A stretch of DNA of 64,000 nt from NCBI RefSeq assembly GCF_020536995.1, contig NC_068357.1, positions 147,829,751 to 147,893,750 on the forward strand, read 5' to 3'. The stretch is from Dreissena polymorpha (taxonomy: Eukaryota; Mollusca; Bivalvia; Myida; Dreissenidae). The notes beneath the pieces were generated by a model that did no database searches, was not told where the DNA came from, and worked only from the letters and a program-made list of their open reading frames with translations. This document shows, piece by piece, positions 37,209-50,500 of the stretch; positions within the stretch are counted from its first letter, which is position 1; each line of letters begins with the position of its first letter. Made by a program: the position numbers and the translations under genes.

Positions 37209-37850
37209 TGGCAAGCGGTTCGACGCATAATCCTAAGAAACTAGGTTTCTCATGAAAACCTAGGTTCTCATGAGAACCTAGGTTTTCCAATGAGAACCTA
37301 GGTTCTCATGAAAACCTAGGTTCTCATTTGAAAACTTGGGTTCTTGAAGCCATGTGCAATCTTCCAGCGAGAACTCATTCTCATTCTGAGAACCTAGGTT
37401 CTCGTGAGAAACCTAGTTTCTTGGGATTATGCGTCGAACCGCAAGAAACTAGGTTTCTCATGAGAACCTAGGTTCTCATTCTGAGGACTTTAGTTCTCAT
37501 GAGAACCTAGGTTTTCAAATGAGAACCAAGGTTCTCATGAAAACCTAGGTTCTCATTTGAAAACTTGAGTTCTTGAAGCAATGTGCAATCTTCAAGCGAG
37601 AACCTAGGTTCTCATTCTGAGAACCTAGGTTCTAATGAGAAACCGAGTTTCTTGAGATTATGCGTCGAACCGCAAGCAACTATGTTTCTCATGAGAACCT
37701 AGGTTCTCATTCTGAGAATCTAGGTTCTCATGAGAACCTAGGTTTTCAAATGAGAACCTAGGTTCTCATAAAAACCTAAGTTCTCATTTGAAAACCTAGG
37801 TTCTCATAAGAAACCTAGTTTGTTGGGATTATGCGTCGAACCGCTTGCCA
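37209..37850. mobile_element. Palindrome array with inverted ends
   Basis: It is bounded by TGGCAAGCGGTTCGACGCAT and its inverted copy, with TA on both sides. Inside are three units (about 230, 235 and 175 bases) separated by 'gattatgcgtcgaaccg' at about 37426 and 37656. Each unit is made of many small palindromes of the type GAGAACCTAGGTTCTC. The whole block can fold on itself at several scales. The TA flanks are compatible with a mariner-like target, but the ends do not identify a superfamily. There is no coding sequence. Confidence 0.75.
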
Positions 37851-37852
37851 TA

Positions 37853-39151
37853 AACCTGTTTTTGGTAAAAGTAACGAGATAAGCCCTATTCTATGGATAT
37901 AAAATGCCCTTACAATGTATGTAACAATCCGCAAATGCGCAATTGTAGAAAATATATTTAATATCAAACCTATGTTCACTCTTATAAATAAACACATTTT
38001 TGACGAACAACACAACTAAACACGTGGAATGTTGATGGTATCTAATAACCAGAGCTCCAGATAAGGATCGTATTTTCGTAATTACGAATTATTTTCAAGT
38101 CCGATACGTATTAATTTTAAAATCTTGTCGTACCATTAAACATTACAGAATCAAGTTACGAATATTATTTTTACATTGGTTCGTATCCATTTTTATTGAT
38201 TTCTTTCCGCGTATTAAATATCTTTTCGGTGCTTATATAGAATGGTTATCGGGTTTATTTAACAAAGCGCATTTTTCCAATAAAAGCGGCGTGTACAGTC
38301 TTCATGTATCTGCCAAAAAAACAATGGCGGCGCCCAGAGAGCGTCCTAAGAAAACTGCAAAGCGTGCAAAATCACGCTATTAACATATTTAACGCAAAGT
38401 GAACCGAAGTTGAATGTTAAGAAAAACATTACAGAAAAGATCTTATACGATGTTGTATGTTCAGTTGCCAACACAGTCAGAAAAGCTAAAACAAAACGCG
38501 ACACGACGGGTCCAAACTTATACAAAATAAAACATTGAACAAGTGGAAGAGACAATGCCCGTGGCTAATCGTTGAAAAGATTGAAGGGGAGACCCGTTTT
38601 AATTGTGAAATTTTGTAAAAATTCATTGAAGGCATGCAATATAAGCACAGTTGGGGCATAGGAAGGTATTTGAAAAAAATAACATTGTATAATACTGAAT
38701 AGACACTAAATAAATATTTAAAGTTGCTCGGAAGTTTATTTTGCTTATTTGCATGAAAATAACCATTCTTATTTATTTTCTGTTCATTTTGAAAAGTTAA
38801 GAAGTTTTTTCAAAAACTTAGTAGGAACGTTAAGAATAAAATTTTAGAGTTCAGAATTGTTTCTGAAAATCTGGTAGTAACGTTCAGAATTTCACAAAAC
38901 CTTATCTGGAGCTCTGTAATAACGTTGTGTATTTAATAAATGCCGTTTTAAAAACTGCACTATTAAGTAAAAATTATGAATTAAATTCAATGCAGTTTTT
39001 GTTTGGATGATATATCTCACTATTTCATAGATTAATATATTAATGAGACAGTGTCAATGATCTGACATGTAGGTGGACAATTTTCTTCACATTTTGAGAT
39101 AAAATTATCAAAACCAAATTTTATGTTTTGTCGTCTAAGACAAAATAATCT
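37853..39151. repeat. 3' flank of gene copy 2 shared with copy 3
   Basis: Apart from the inserted element at 38050-38916, the blocks here match 16270-16860 downstream of copy 3. The match shows that the duplicated unit includes the gene and its downstream DNA. Confidence 0.6.
38050..38916. mobile_element. 867-bp TIR element with 7-bp target duplication
   Basis: The 17-bp perfect inverted ends are CAGAGCTCCAGATAAGG. TAATAAC flanks both sides (38043-38049 and 38917-38923), and the arm A equivalent near 16610 reads through without the element. No transposase frame is preserved. The 7-base duplication is unusual; an 8-base hAT-type duplication with one lost base is possible. Confidence 0.8.
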
Positions 39152-41538
39152 TCACAAGGTCTTTGTCCAACGGTCGATTGTGCAGGAAAATAATGAAAAT
39201 TGATATTTTTGGACTATAACATCCATTCCGGTAAGTCTTGACTTTTCTGGTAAAGAATGCAGCCATTGGTTCGTTAATATGACGTAGTCAACGCCACTTT
39301 TGAAACATTCCCGGCAAACACTCCGTGTTTTGAGGGTCATTTTCCTCCCTGCATACCGTTTTGGGCGGGTCACTGTGACATGCAGCCGCAACCGGCCGCG
39401 TGGCCTCTTTTCAATCTTCCCGAGATGGATATTTAATTCTATAAAATCACGAACATACTTAATGAAGTAAATTTCATCATATAAATCAAAAATAACTTTA
39501 TACATACCCAACACCTGTGGGCAGTCTGTACATATCACAAGTAAATTATAATCGAACAGAACATAACTCTACCAAGCGGCAAATTAGCAATTGATCCCAA
39601 AATTAGTTTGCTCGTCTTTGTCTATCCTTTCTTTCATGCCACCCCGTTCTTTCATAGTGGTAGTCTAAACAAATTATCTTGCCGATATATGCTGAATTAT
39701 ATAAATATAAATGATGTGAATGCTGAAAAATACATTTAATCCGCGGTACAGAATATGCACAAATCTTTAAAGCCATGTATCTGGTATTTAAGGACTTACT
39801 ATTTCTCCTCTTACTCTCCGCAGGTCCGCTGTGGATTCCTGTTATGCATGAAGGGCATATGGGAGGTCCTTTTCGGTTTGGCAGCTTTACACTGGCTGTT
39901 TCAAGTATGTCTTTTTTAATGACGTGTACGATTTTTTCAATAATTGTATCATCGTGTTTCTACAATAAAAATATAATCCATTAATCCTCGTAGGTTCTTA
40001 TATATTGCGGTAGAGCTTATGCGTATTCTTGTTATTATTCATTAAACATGAGCGTATCAATATTGAATATATTTAAGAGAAAAAGTAGAGTAAAAATCAT
40101 GTATGTATAATTCGTTTGCATTAGTATGTATTATCTTATGTAGAGTTTGCTAGCAGAGATTTAAAATACTTAATTCAATTTATATTTGGGCGGAAACCAT
40201 TGCTATGATTTGTATAGTGAGTATAAATATGTAGGTTACTGTTTTTCGTTAATAGTTACTATTTAATTCAGATCAATTGCAGAATTATTTTTACAGAAGC
40301 AGGCAATGTTCACACTAAGGTGATACTAAATCCAATGAAATGATAGTATTTGAAACTGTAACCCTTAAAAAAGAATGTAAGTAAATATAAATCAAAGTAA
40401 ATGAATGACGAGTCTGCTCACCATGCATTTTTAGTTAAAGAAATATAAAAACACACACACCCTTACATGCGATTTGGGAGCTTTACGTTTGTTGCCACGG
40501 CATAAGTATCTACTTCCCTGCTTATAAACGATGCCAGCACAACAATTTTGCAAACGAATAGCATACATGGTGCCTGTAATGATACATGAAGACTGAGCCG
40601 CCCAATATACATTATTTTGCATTGAATATATATGAATGATGGTACTCCAGAAACATATTAGCAGGGAAATTCTTGTACGCTGATCATTTTTTTAAGGTAA
40701 AAGAAATTATGTGCAATACAGAACACTACTACCATTGGACATTAAACATACAATTATAATTTAAACTGGCATCAGCGTCTCGGAACAGATAATACAAAGC
40801 GATGAAGGTTGCAGTTAAAAGTCGCTTAAAGCGTGTAATAGCAAGGAAATGAGCCTGCAAACTTGAGATGGCTTACGCACTCTGCTGAAACTATTTACTT
40901 GAACTCTGTCTTCAGTTACTAAACTTTGCGTATCTGTGAATAGCATGAATCATATCTGACACTTGTAAATGAATAATCTAGCTTATGCTCGGGAACATGT
41001 AATTACATATCAAGTGTCCCATAACATATTTGTTAAAGAGCATATTAAAACGTTACGAACGTCTTCTGCATACGTGATAGCAGATATAAATATGCTTGTT
41101 TATGTAAGTAGATTGATTCAATACATAAACAATACGTACCATTACAGCATTCCATCGTTTGTCCATTTTGTTCTCTTGGGTAAATCCCATTACAACACAA
41201 CTGATTTTCCGGGTTATACCTGTGCGGTTTATCGTTGACAAAGCATGTCAGACTATCTGAAATGTGACCAGCAACAAAAAACAGTGTGAAGATATGAATG
41301 CCAATATATTATAAACATAGTTTGATTTTTAGAAGTGTTACATATATTAAGTACTTTTCATAAGAGAGCACATCGTACTGCCTTTGTATATATGACAACA
41401 TAAAAATATATAAAATTTTATATATAAATCACAAAGTAAAATAACAAGATTTATATTTAAAGCCAGTACTTCAGACTGTTGAAAAACAACATACCCCCAT
41501 AGCTCAGAAGTCCGATCAGGAAGATGATGATATAAAGC
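39152..41538 (-). CDS. Galaxin-like secreted protein gene, copy 2
   Basis: Five exons found: leader 41495-41538, galaxin-like 41140-41256, second galaxin-like 40467-40573, middle 39815-39959, last 39152-39438. Donors are GTATGT, GTACGT, GTAAGG and GTAAGA; phases are 1, 1, 0, 1, as in copy 1. The leader encodes LYIIIFLIGLLSYGG, a signal-peptide core. The first cysteine unit has NQLCCNGIY ... ECCNG, and the second follows directly (LQNCCAGIVYKQGSRYLCRG). The middle exon has PPICPSCITGIHSGPAE. The C-terminal module (95 codons with stop) has VCRECFKSGVDYVILTNQW, PEKSRLTG and FSCTIDRW. The start codon must be in an upstream exon, since the leader begins in phase 2. Probable role: a small secreted, disulphide-rich extracellular protein. 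The C-terminal module may be netrin-like (OB fold), but this is weak. Confidence 0.72.
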
Positions 41539-42640
41539 CTGCAACAACATTAATTTTGTACGATCAACCTTAGTCCTTTAAAGATGACGAAAACAAGAGC
41601 GAAGAACCTACCACTAAAGTTTACCAATAGTGAATGATCATGCGATTGAGTTGTGTTGTTACGGGTAAACCTTTATTGAATGATGATCAAACATTAATAT
41701 ATATACATTTATAAACGTATCAAAAAGCATCAATAGTATAGGTACTTAATATTAAGCATGATATCAAGAATTAAGAACTCTTATTTGATGTGTGTGTGTT
41801 ATTGTATAAAGTCATGTAAGCTACGTTAAAGATGCACCCGAGATGCGCACCATCGACCCGTAAACGAAGATATTATATAAGGTGTGCATCAATATAAATT
41901 TCGAAATAACTGTCATCCGATTTTTGCGGTTCGGGCTCACGATTGCCTTTCTTCATCTAATTATCTCTTACATCCGGTCATTACATAATGTACGCTGACA
42001 TAGGTTTGTACAGAATGACGACAGGCTTTGTTCTAGTCTCTTACTATGAAAAGTAAAGGGCTTCAACAAATGAATATGTTCGAATTAGTTTGCTGGCTGG
42101 TTATTCTTCTAAGAGAGGGCGATATTTAACAAAATCCCATGCCTGGCTGCTCCTTGGTATATCTTCCTTATCTGTTGGTGCATCTTTCTCATCTTTAATA
42201 ACTGATGCATTTGCACATAATCTAAAAATTCTTGATAACACCATTCACAGTTTTCTCACCACGAATGAAATGCTATATACTTTTATAGTATACTAGTCTT
42301 TGCTTAAACTTGGCTTCGTTCAACAGTTGTCACTGCGTTACTGAGTTAAGTTTCCTTTCTTTTCATACGCCGTTTAGACGGGATAGACGAAACGATCCCC
42401 ATCGAGGCAATCTAGAATACATACCATCTGATCTCTTTGAGCGACCAGACCTAGAGAACTAGATCTAGAATGTCTATTGGTTCAATAACGTAACAAGGGA
42501 AGGCGTCTTTTTTTGTGCTCTTTCTTTAGACCACCTAACTTTTGCTCTTATTTACTAAAATGCATAAACGATTCGATCTCACTAGCCATTGACACCGGTA
42601 TTGATAACATTGCTATCACAGATGATTGTATTCTCGAAAT
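41539..42640. other. Upstream flank of gene copy 2
   Basis: The missing first exon of copy 2 should be here but I cannot identify it. A plus-strand open frame at 42090-42296 has no recognised domain. Nothing else is supported. Confidence 0.4.
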
Positions 42641-42649
42641 GAATAAATA

Positions 42650-44330
42650 ACAGTTTAGGATCAAAACGGACCTATTTTTTTACAGTATCATCTCACCCCG
42701 ATTACTAAAGGACCGTCTCATTTCACTGAAACCGCGAATTCAATTATTGACCTTTTTATAATAACATCTTCATTGACAGGGCTTAAAGGATGCGTTGGAG
42801 AGCCTTTTCCTAAAAAACAAGTTCGTCCAGCAAACTGCGTCATAAACTGCAACCAAAAGCTGGGTCTAATTTTAAAAGTAAAATATAGAGATACAAAGAT
42901 GGGGACTACACTAATTTAAGACAACTTTGCAGAACAATGATTAAAACAATTGCTGCGATAATAAAATTGATATATATTTATATAGATTTTTCCATCAGTC
43001 GGATTACACGGAATAGGGAAAAAAGCAATTGCGTGTGCATTTCACAAAAAGGCTGATCTCCAGAGTGTTGTAAACTATAGACAAATCCCCCTTTTAAGCG
43101 TTTTAAGTAAATGTATCGAAATAATTCAATACAAACATATATTTAAACATTTAAGGGCTACCGACTTTATAACCCCATTTCAATCCGAAATATTCCACTG
43201 TCAACCTATTAGTCTAAATATATCACTTTTGTAAAGGCCTTGACGAAGGTAAAGGGGTAAAGGCCGTTTTGTGAAATTTCTAAGCATTTGATGGCACGAA
43301 GAGTGTGGTACAAAGGACGTATTTATAAGCTCCGATTACGTGGTATCTTGGGCAATCTTCAATTTGGTTAAAAGTCCACTTTAATGAAAGGAGTAGTCTG
43401 TTTTTATTTCCGGCTTCCAATCTGACCTATGACCCATAAATGCTGGTGTTCCTTAAGGGTTTATCTTAAGGTCCCTCAATTTTTCTTGTATACATTAATG
43501 ACATTCTACAAGATATTCACTGCGCGATGGTTGATGCGGCTACTCATATTAACTCTGATCTTGCAAAAATCCATTCCTGGGACGATATGCGGTTGGCTGC
43601 TTTAAATCCATCCCCAACCGAATCCTTAGTAACTTCTAGAAAATCAACCGCATAATTCACCCTCTCTTTTTCTCTACGACCGCAAATTCATTGAGATTTC
43701 ATCTCATTAACATCTAGGCTCAATTTGTTCCTACTAATGTTCCTGGCATGACCATATTGAATCAATCAAGAAGAAAGCATGGCACATAATCAATCTTAGA
43801 GAACTTTTTAGTTCACGCTTGATAGAAAGTCCCTTACATCGATATACACAACCTTTATTAGACCTATTCTTGAATACGCTGATGTAGTCTGGGATAACAT
43901 AGCTATACAAGATGAAATATAACTTGAAAAGATTCAACCTGACAAGGATAATTAGAAGGGCAACACGTTTGTCGTCTTTGCAGAATCTATAAAATGAAAT
44001 GACTGTCGAACCATTAAAAGAGAGGAGAACAAACTGACTCACTTCTATTAAATACGTAATTCACTAGCAACCCCATATCTGCCTTCAATGATCCCTTCTA
44101 GCAAAGGTTCAAGATCGCCTTATCAACTTCATAATTTCAACAATATTTGCAGCATTCAATAAAAATCACAACCGTTTTTCACGATCCTTCCTACCATCAG
44201 CTATAAACTTATCGAACAATCTACCGGAATCTGTACGAACGTATCCAATCTCTCTCTGCTGTCAAAGCAAACAAAGAAAGTAATATTTTCCAAGTGTCAC
44301 AGGGTTTAAATTCTTATTTAGTTATTTGTT
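42650..44330 (+). mobile_element. Heavily decayed LINE, second family
   Basis: Fragments in order on the plus strand are an endonuclease end (SIIDLFIITS near 42740), NYRQIPLLSVLSKCIEIIQY (near 43080), GPSIFLVYINDILQD (near 43480) and RPILEYADVVWDN (near 43860), then C-terminal pieces NSLATPYLPSMIPSSKGSRS (near 44060). Many stops and frameshifts lie between. It belongs to a different, older family than the LINE at 33.5 kb, and its ends are not definable. Confidence 0.7.
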
Positions 44331-46752
44331 ACTTATGTCGACGAATTTATACCCTGCGACACAAGCATTACTACGATGGAGAGCTAATGTCTAATGTTCT
44401 ACAAGCATGTTTACGAATGCATTGTAACAGCTTAAATGAACCTTTGTACAGCCTTAGACTGTAGACTACATTGTATACATTTAGTCCATATTTTCAATGT
44501 GGTGAGATTGCAGATACATATAACTTCTTTTCATTTGCCCAATTATACTGAACACAGAAATGTAATTTTTTAAAATCCAATTAACCGGAGGAAACCCTTC
44601 CCTTCTCGGTATGATTAACATAATCAACCCGTACATGCTTGCTGGCTTTCAACCCGGGTCACACTGCCGTAATCAGTCAGCCGTCATGTGTTATTTATGC
44701 GGGGGCGTGTGATTTGGGAAAACCGTATTAATAACATCGCCATGGTAATGAGTAAGTTAAATGTATGGGAAACCTACTACACAGACAATCCACCGCTGAC
44801 CGATTTTACATTATGTCGAATTCTTAAACAAGATCTAGACTCAGTTTATTGTAACAACTATAGATGCATTAAATGAGTCAGCGTTGTTCGTAACCACGGA
44901 TTTGATGGGTTTTACCAAAATTGTTGCGTGATGAGAAAAGAAACAATTATGTGAAGATCGACTTTGCCATGCACTGCGTTATGTAGGCATATTACATAAA
45001 TTCGTCATTTTCGTTGTGTGTAAGAAGATTGTTTGTGAGGTTTTAGACTGTAATATATTTAACTGTAAATTATCACAGCATAGCTTGACAACATTAAGAC
45101 TTTAAAATCGATAACTCTTATAGAAAAAAAACACAAACATATATACACAAAGTTCCCTAGGTTTTTAATCGTTTTTGTTCCTGCGCGTTCATCAATATTT
45201 TAATGATGTCTTTACAGTACGTTTATTGCGATAGGATTTAAGTTATTTACATATATTCTAGCATCTACAATAATTGATTATATAGCTATAGTTTTTGCCA
45301 CCAATACATGTTGTAGTTAACACGGAAATACGGTAACCCGTATTTGCTGCATTGTTTCGCAGAATGCTTGTAATTTATGTCGAAGTTTGGACCGGCTTCG
45401 GTAATTTTTTTTATGCTTCATATTGTTATACGGTATCATGCTTGTTGGTTGTGTCAAGAAACATCATCGCGATGCTGTGCCCAATTTCGCGCGATAGAAC
45501 TTCATACACGTCTATTTGCTGATACCAGTTTCAGAATGCAATATTAGCATACTATTCTATTTTTATGTCGTTACGGTATTTTAATAACATTAACATGGTT
45601 ATTTTATTTATGATTTCGCGTTGGCGTTGAATATGTTCTGTTTGCCTAATGATCACGAGGTTCCGGGTTCCCTGCCACTTTGAAAGCTGTTGTATAGAAA
45701 CAAATACAGGTTCTACCAAGAAAACAAACTAGAGTGTCTACACAAGTCTGCCTTTAAATAATTGTATAAATAAAACTGTAACTATCAATATTTTGTAATT
45801 TAATGCATAATTGGTATTGAATTATAACAACGTTTTCTGTTTATCATCTATTTTATTGTTTCGTGACCCTTCAAATGCATTACATTGAAATGCAAATTAA
45901 TAAAAGATGGATACATATTTCAGCTCAATTATATTTTCGGTAGATCAATCTTCAACAATAAAAAACAATAATATGTTACGGACTTGTAACACTATTATTT
46001 TTAATTAATATGTAGAAGTTAATTGTTATTGTAATAATTGTAATTATATATGTGCTATTATATCAGAATCACGTCTGAAACTTATAAAAAATGCCGCTTT
46101 ACGCGCATATAAAAAGCAAATGCCCTAAACGAATGAATAAAAAGAGATATATTGGTTCATACCTCTTGTTGCCTGCCGTTAGTCCACTTTTGAAAAGAGT
46201 ATACATTTAATGTATTTTAAACATTTTAGAGTATTGATTCACAAAAGTTTAAACGTTTTGTAAAGTCTATTCAAGCACTAACAACAATGTTGTGGACACA
46301 ACAGTGATGCACACTGTGAGTTCATCTAGATGGGTTCCCAAATTTACTCGTTTCTCTATCAATCATGGGTTCCCCAATTTACTCATTCACTATTAATAGA
46401 TGATTGTTTATACAGTTCATAAATAGTACCGTATTTACTCGTAAATGAGATACAAAAAATATTCAAACAATACAGTTGTCCGAAAATTTAGAGACATGAA
46501 TGTTATGTTTGTTTGTCAATTATTTTATAGTAATAAAAACAAAACATTATAAAGTGCAATTCTTTTATTCAGTTGAAATCTTATTTCTCTGCTTTGAAAT
46601 AAAAACTAGTCCACATCTTTGCATTTTTTACCAGAAATAGTAAAAACATTTTACATATTGCTTCCTTAATACGACATCATTTGAAATGCTTTTGTGTGAA
46701 ACCATTGTTTATTACCAGTATTCATGGTAATTTACAATATAACTAGGGTAAC
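44331..46752. other. AT-rich DNA without a recognised gene
   Basis: There are no conserved exons or clear repeat ends. A weak B-box-like word lies near 45660 (gaggttccgggttcc), too little to call a SINE. A 'ttgtccgaaaatttag' word at about 46477 resembles the end of a pogo/mariner-like element, but no partner end is clear. Confidence 0.35.
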
Positions 46753-47587
46753 TAGGCTGTAACGATACATTCGAATATTCGAATTACTCGAATACGGCTG
46801 TGGACGAATCGTTTTCGTTATTCGCCACCTCCCGCACCGAATATTTGACGAATACAAACAACGTGGTTTCGAGTTTGAAAGTTTAAATATCTTATCTTAC
46901 CTTACAAATGAAGGTTCATACAATAAACCCCTATATTTAAAAGTTCTGCTCCTTATTCCAGCGTTTTTCATCATGTTTACCCCATCCACTATGTTACACA
47001 GTGAAATTATGGACAAAAATGGCAGGCATTGGTTGAATATTTACGACATCGAATTAAAAAATCTTTCGATAGTTGTTTATTAAGGTAAATACGAGAGATT
47101 TGATGCTCAAACATACACACAAAGGATTAGCAGATGGAATTTCTTTTGTGTCTTTATGAAAATGATTGTGCAACTTATCAACAAACATGGAGCCTAGCAA
47201 AGCGAATGCTATTGATATCGTTGACCCGCCTGCCAAATACACGACTCACTAATGTGTCAGCTGTTGACTCTTAATTGTTCTACTCAAGGATTTTGTTGGT
47301 ACTAGTCATGTTTTCTCAAAAGTTTCAAAACTGTATTCAAAGTTTAAGCCGTTCTTGTCAGTGTTTTGTTATTTCAAAGTGTTATATTTAATATTTTCAG
47401 TATGCAATAATACTCAATTAATCAAATTGATAAATACTCATAGTCGTATACTATATAATGTCATGTCAAGTTGTCAGTATTACTTTTGTTCATTGAAATT
47501 CATATTCGCGAATAAATGTTCGTATACGCCACCCTGTATTCGTGATACGTATCGTATTCGTCACCTAGTGTATTCGTTACAGCCCTA
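46753..47587. mobile_element. hAT-like non-autonomous element
   Basis: The left end TAGGCTGTAACGA faces an inverted right end (TCGTTACAGCCCTA, written with one indel). The inside is rich in 'attcg' and 'cgaat' words near both ends, as subterminal repeats. Flanking 8-mers share only their last four bases (TAAC), so the target duplication has decayed. No transposase is readable. Confidence 0.6.
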
Positions 47588-50500
47588 CCTATAACGCAAA
47601 TGTATGGTCCTTTGCCCTCAGGCATTCAACTGACAGATTTTATTACCTAAATCCGGTAATAACGAGAGCGCCGACGGCATTAGAAGTCTGTTGGCAAGAT
47701 ACAGGGAAGTGTCTTCTGAAGTAAATGTTTAAGGAATAGTTGACCGAATGAAATTCTTAAAGGCTATCAAAATTTAAAAAGTAAAGAAAAAGTAAGAATA
47801 AATAAAACAAGAAGTGATGAAATAATGCAAAACACCATTTGTCATTCGGAAAATCAAAACACGTTTCAAGGGAGCTTGGTATTTGGCACACAAGTAAAAG
47901 CCCGATTTAAATGTTATTTCTGATTGGCAGGACGTTTATGTATGCCCTTGTTTTAATAATGGGAAGAATAGTTCCATAAAGATATGTCCGTTGTATGTTT
48001 ATTAAAAAGATGAAGTAAATATTTCTCATAACTTTTACAGGCTCCTTTGAGATATTTGTACTAGGTTGTAATCAACGTTATCATGACACCATTATTGTTA
48101 CGACACCGAACGACCTTTTTTTCGGAAGCTAAGATCAAAGTTATATCTTTATTTTTGTTGTTTTGTTTGTTGCTTCTCATTATATTGTTACGATCGCATA
48201 TGCACTTAAGCAGAAAGGAAATATTACATCTACAGCAAACCTTTGGCGTCATTCTGAAACTGTCTCTGACAAAATCGTCACTAAGAATTTTTATTTTATG
48301 TTGTTGTTGTTTACTATAACTATGATATTGTCTTAGTTTTTGTCTTATAAACGTGAATGTTTCTTAAAATTTTGTAAGATAATTCGATGTACAATTCAAC
48401 TGTTACTTCACATTACAATTGCGTATTTGCATGAAACACATTGTTTGGCAAAGTAGCCATTTTGTCTTGTTCGTCGCAGTGGTAATCTTACACGCGTAAA
48501 TCCGCAAAAGCCCTCGATTTTGCCAATAACAGATATTTTTACGAACGAAATTAATTTTCTGAAAATGTTTTTGCTCTTAAAATGGTCTAAGAAAAAATCA
48601 CTTAATATGGTCTTAGAAAAATTCTAAGAAGAAAATCTTAGAAAAAGTTTCAAAGTGAAAAATTGTTAGAATTACAAAAATCTATATAAAATGTTTTATC
48701 TATTTCGTCTGCAAACATTCTACTACATCCGGGCATATTTACCGCATGTATACACTCAACAAGGCGTCTTTTCGAAAGGCGGTTGGTAAAGTCTATTGGT
48801 TAGCCAATAGACTAAAAGCCCATGATCGGATGGTCACTAGAAAAGCAAAAACAAGAAAGAATTCTGGTAAAAATGCGCTGTAAAATATACTGCCAGAAAA
48901 TTAATAGTCTTTAATTAACGACTTAATTCCGTTTGTCCAAAATTTAAACACATGAACAAAATTATTTTGGCTAAAATATGGGATGTCCGAACATTGTGTG
49001 TGTCCAAAAACTTAGAATACTTACGGTACATTACATTTCAATCCTTTCAAAACTTATATACGCCGGTATGAGCAGATAGAGAAATATACGAAACTTTGAA
49101 ATATTCAGTGAATATATGTGCACGTTGATTCAAAGTGAACAATGTAGTACCTAGATATAAATTATACTTAATCATATCATACGATAGTTAGCATTTGTTT
49201 GTTCTTCAAGATTGCAGTATATAGTATGTTAGCATTTCTTTGAGTTTTCTTTCCAAACATTCAAATACCTCCTTGCATTTTTAAAATGAAACATCTTTTA
49301 CCACGGTACGTTTCGGTAGAAAAATATTTGACTGTGTTATTAACAGCAGCCAGTGAAACTCCGCTTGCCTATCCTGTCTTGTAGGGACTATGTCCAGACA
49401 GGCTGACTACATCCTAATCTTAATATCCCGCGATATTGTATGTATTATTTTTTAAATGTACAATGCAAATGCAAAGGCTTATGCAAAACTCAATAAAAAA
49501 CTATATAACCTGGCTTTTTATAAGTGCATCATGATCAGGAACAAATGGAAATAGCAATTGTTAACTGATTTAAACATGTTATTGCTCATATGGTCATATG
49601 ACAATGTCTGTTACTTTTAAGAAACCAGCCGCGTAGTTAATAATAGGCTGATAAAGAGGGACCCAATCACATTACACCAATCCAAAGTTATGTTGAGGTC
49701 CGGAGAGACATATATGAATTTTCACGTATGCTCCGTCTTCTCCGAAATTCACCATTTTATAGATCTACAATTATTATCATACTTTCACAAAACACTACTG
49801 AATGCACAATACATTCTTATATATCCGACTTTTTATATCAGCAAAGAAGTGTTTAAACAGCCTGGATAAAGATTGGTAAAAATGAAATCAAACGGTAGTT
49901 AATTGTGAGTGCCTCTTTATTAAAAGACCGAATTAATACCATGAAAAGGACAGAGATAGCGATTTAATTTGTTAATTCCATTTAAGGCTTTAAAACTATT
50001 AGCAATACAGGCAGCAGTCATTGATTAAAGAAAAAACATCCGGTTTACAACAAGAAACCGATACGAGCCTTATTTACATTAATTACATTCACACTTGACC
50101 GATATAGTGAATCATGCGCATGATGTTATCTTATGACCAATATCTCCTTAAGTATACAAACCGCACACGTGCTGCATGGGTACATAGGTCGTTTAGTGCA
50201 AAATAATAAAGATGGGTTTGACTAATGACGGTAAGCCAGGTTTCCATGAATCGGAAAATTACATGTTTAGGCCTTTACAATATCGTCGCCGAATACGCGC
50301 CGTTTACAACTATTCACTTCAATCTGAACTGCCCTTATTTAACAAAGTGAAAAAAGTGACATTGAGAATAAGTTGATACATCATGTTGTTTTATTTATTG
50401 TGCATCACTTTAGTATTAGACATAGTTTAGTTACTGGGGCAAACGAAAAAAGCAAAGTTCGTTACATTAGCTCAAACAGTTTGACAGATATGCAAAAAAG

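Noticed and set aside
37209-37850. CRISPR array
   Set aside because: The repeats are palindromes with no constant-length unique spacers, the DNA is animal, and the block has transposon-like inverted ends.
42090-42296. Small plus-strand protein of 68 residues
   Set aside because: No domain and no splice context; it lies near the start of a decayed LINE region.
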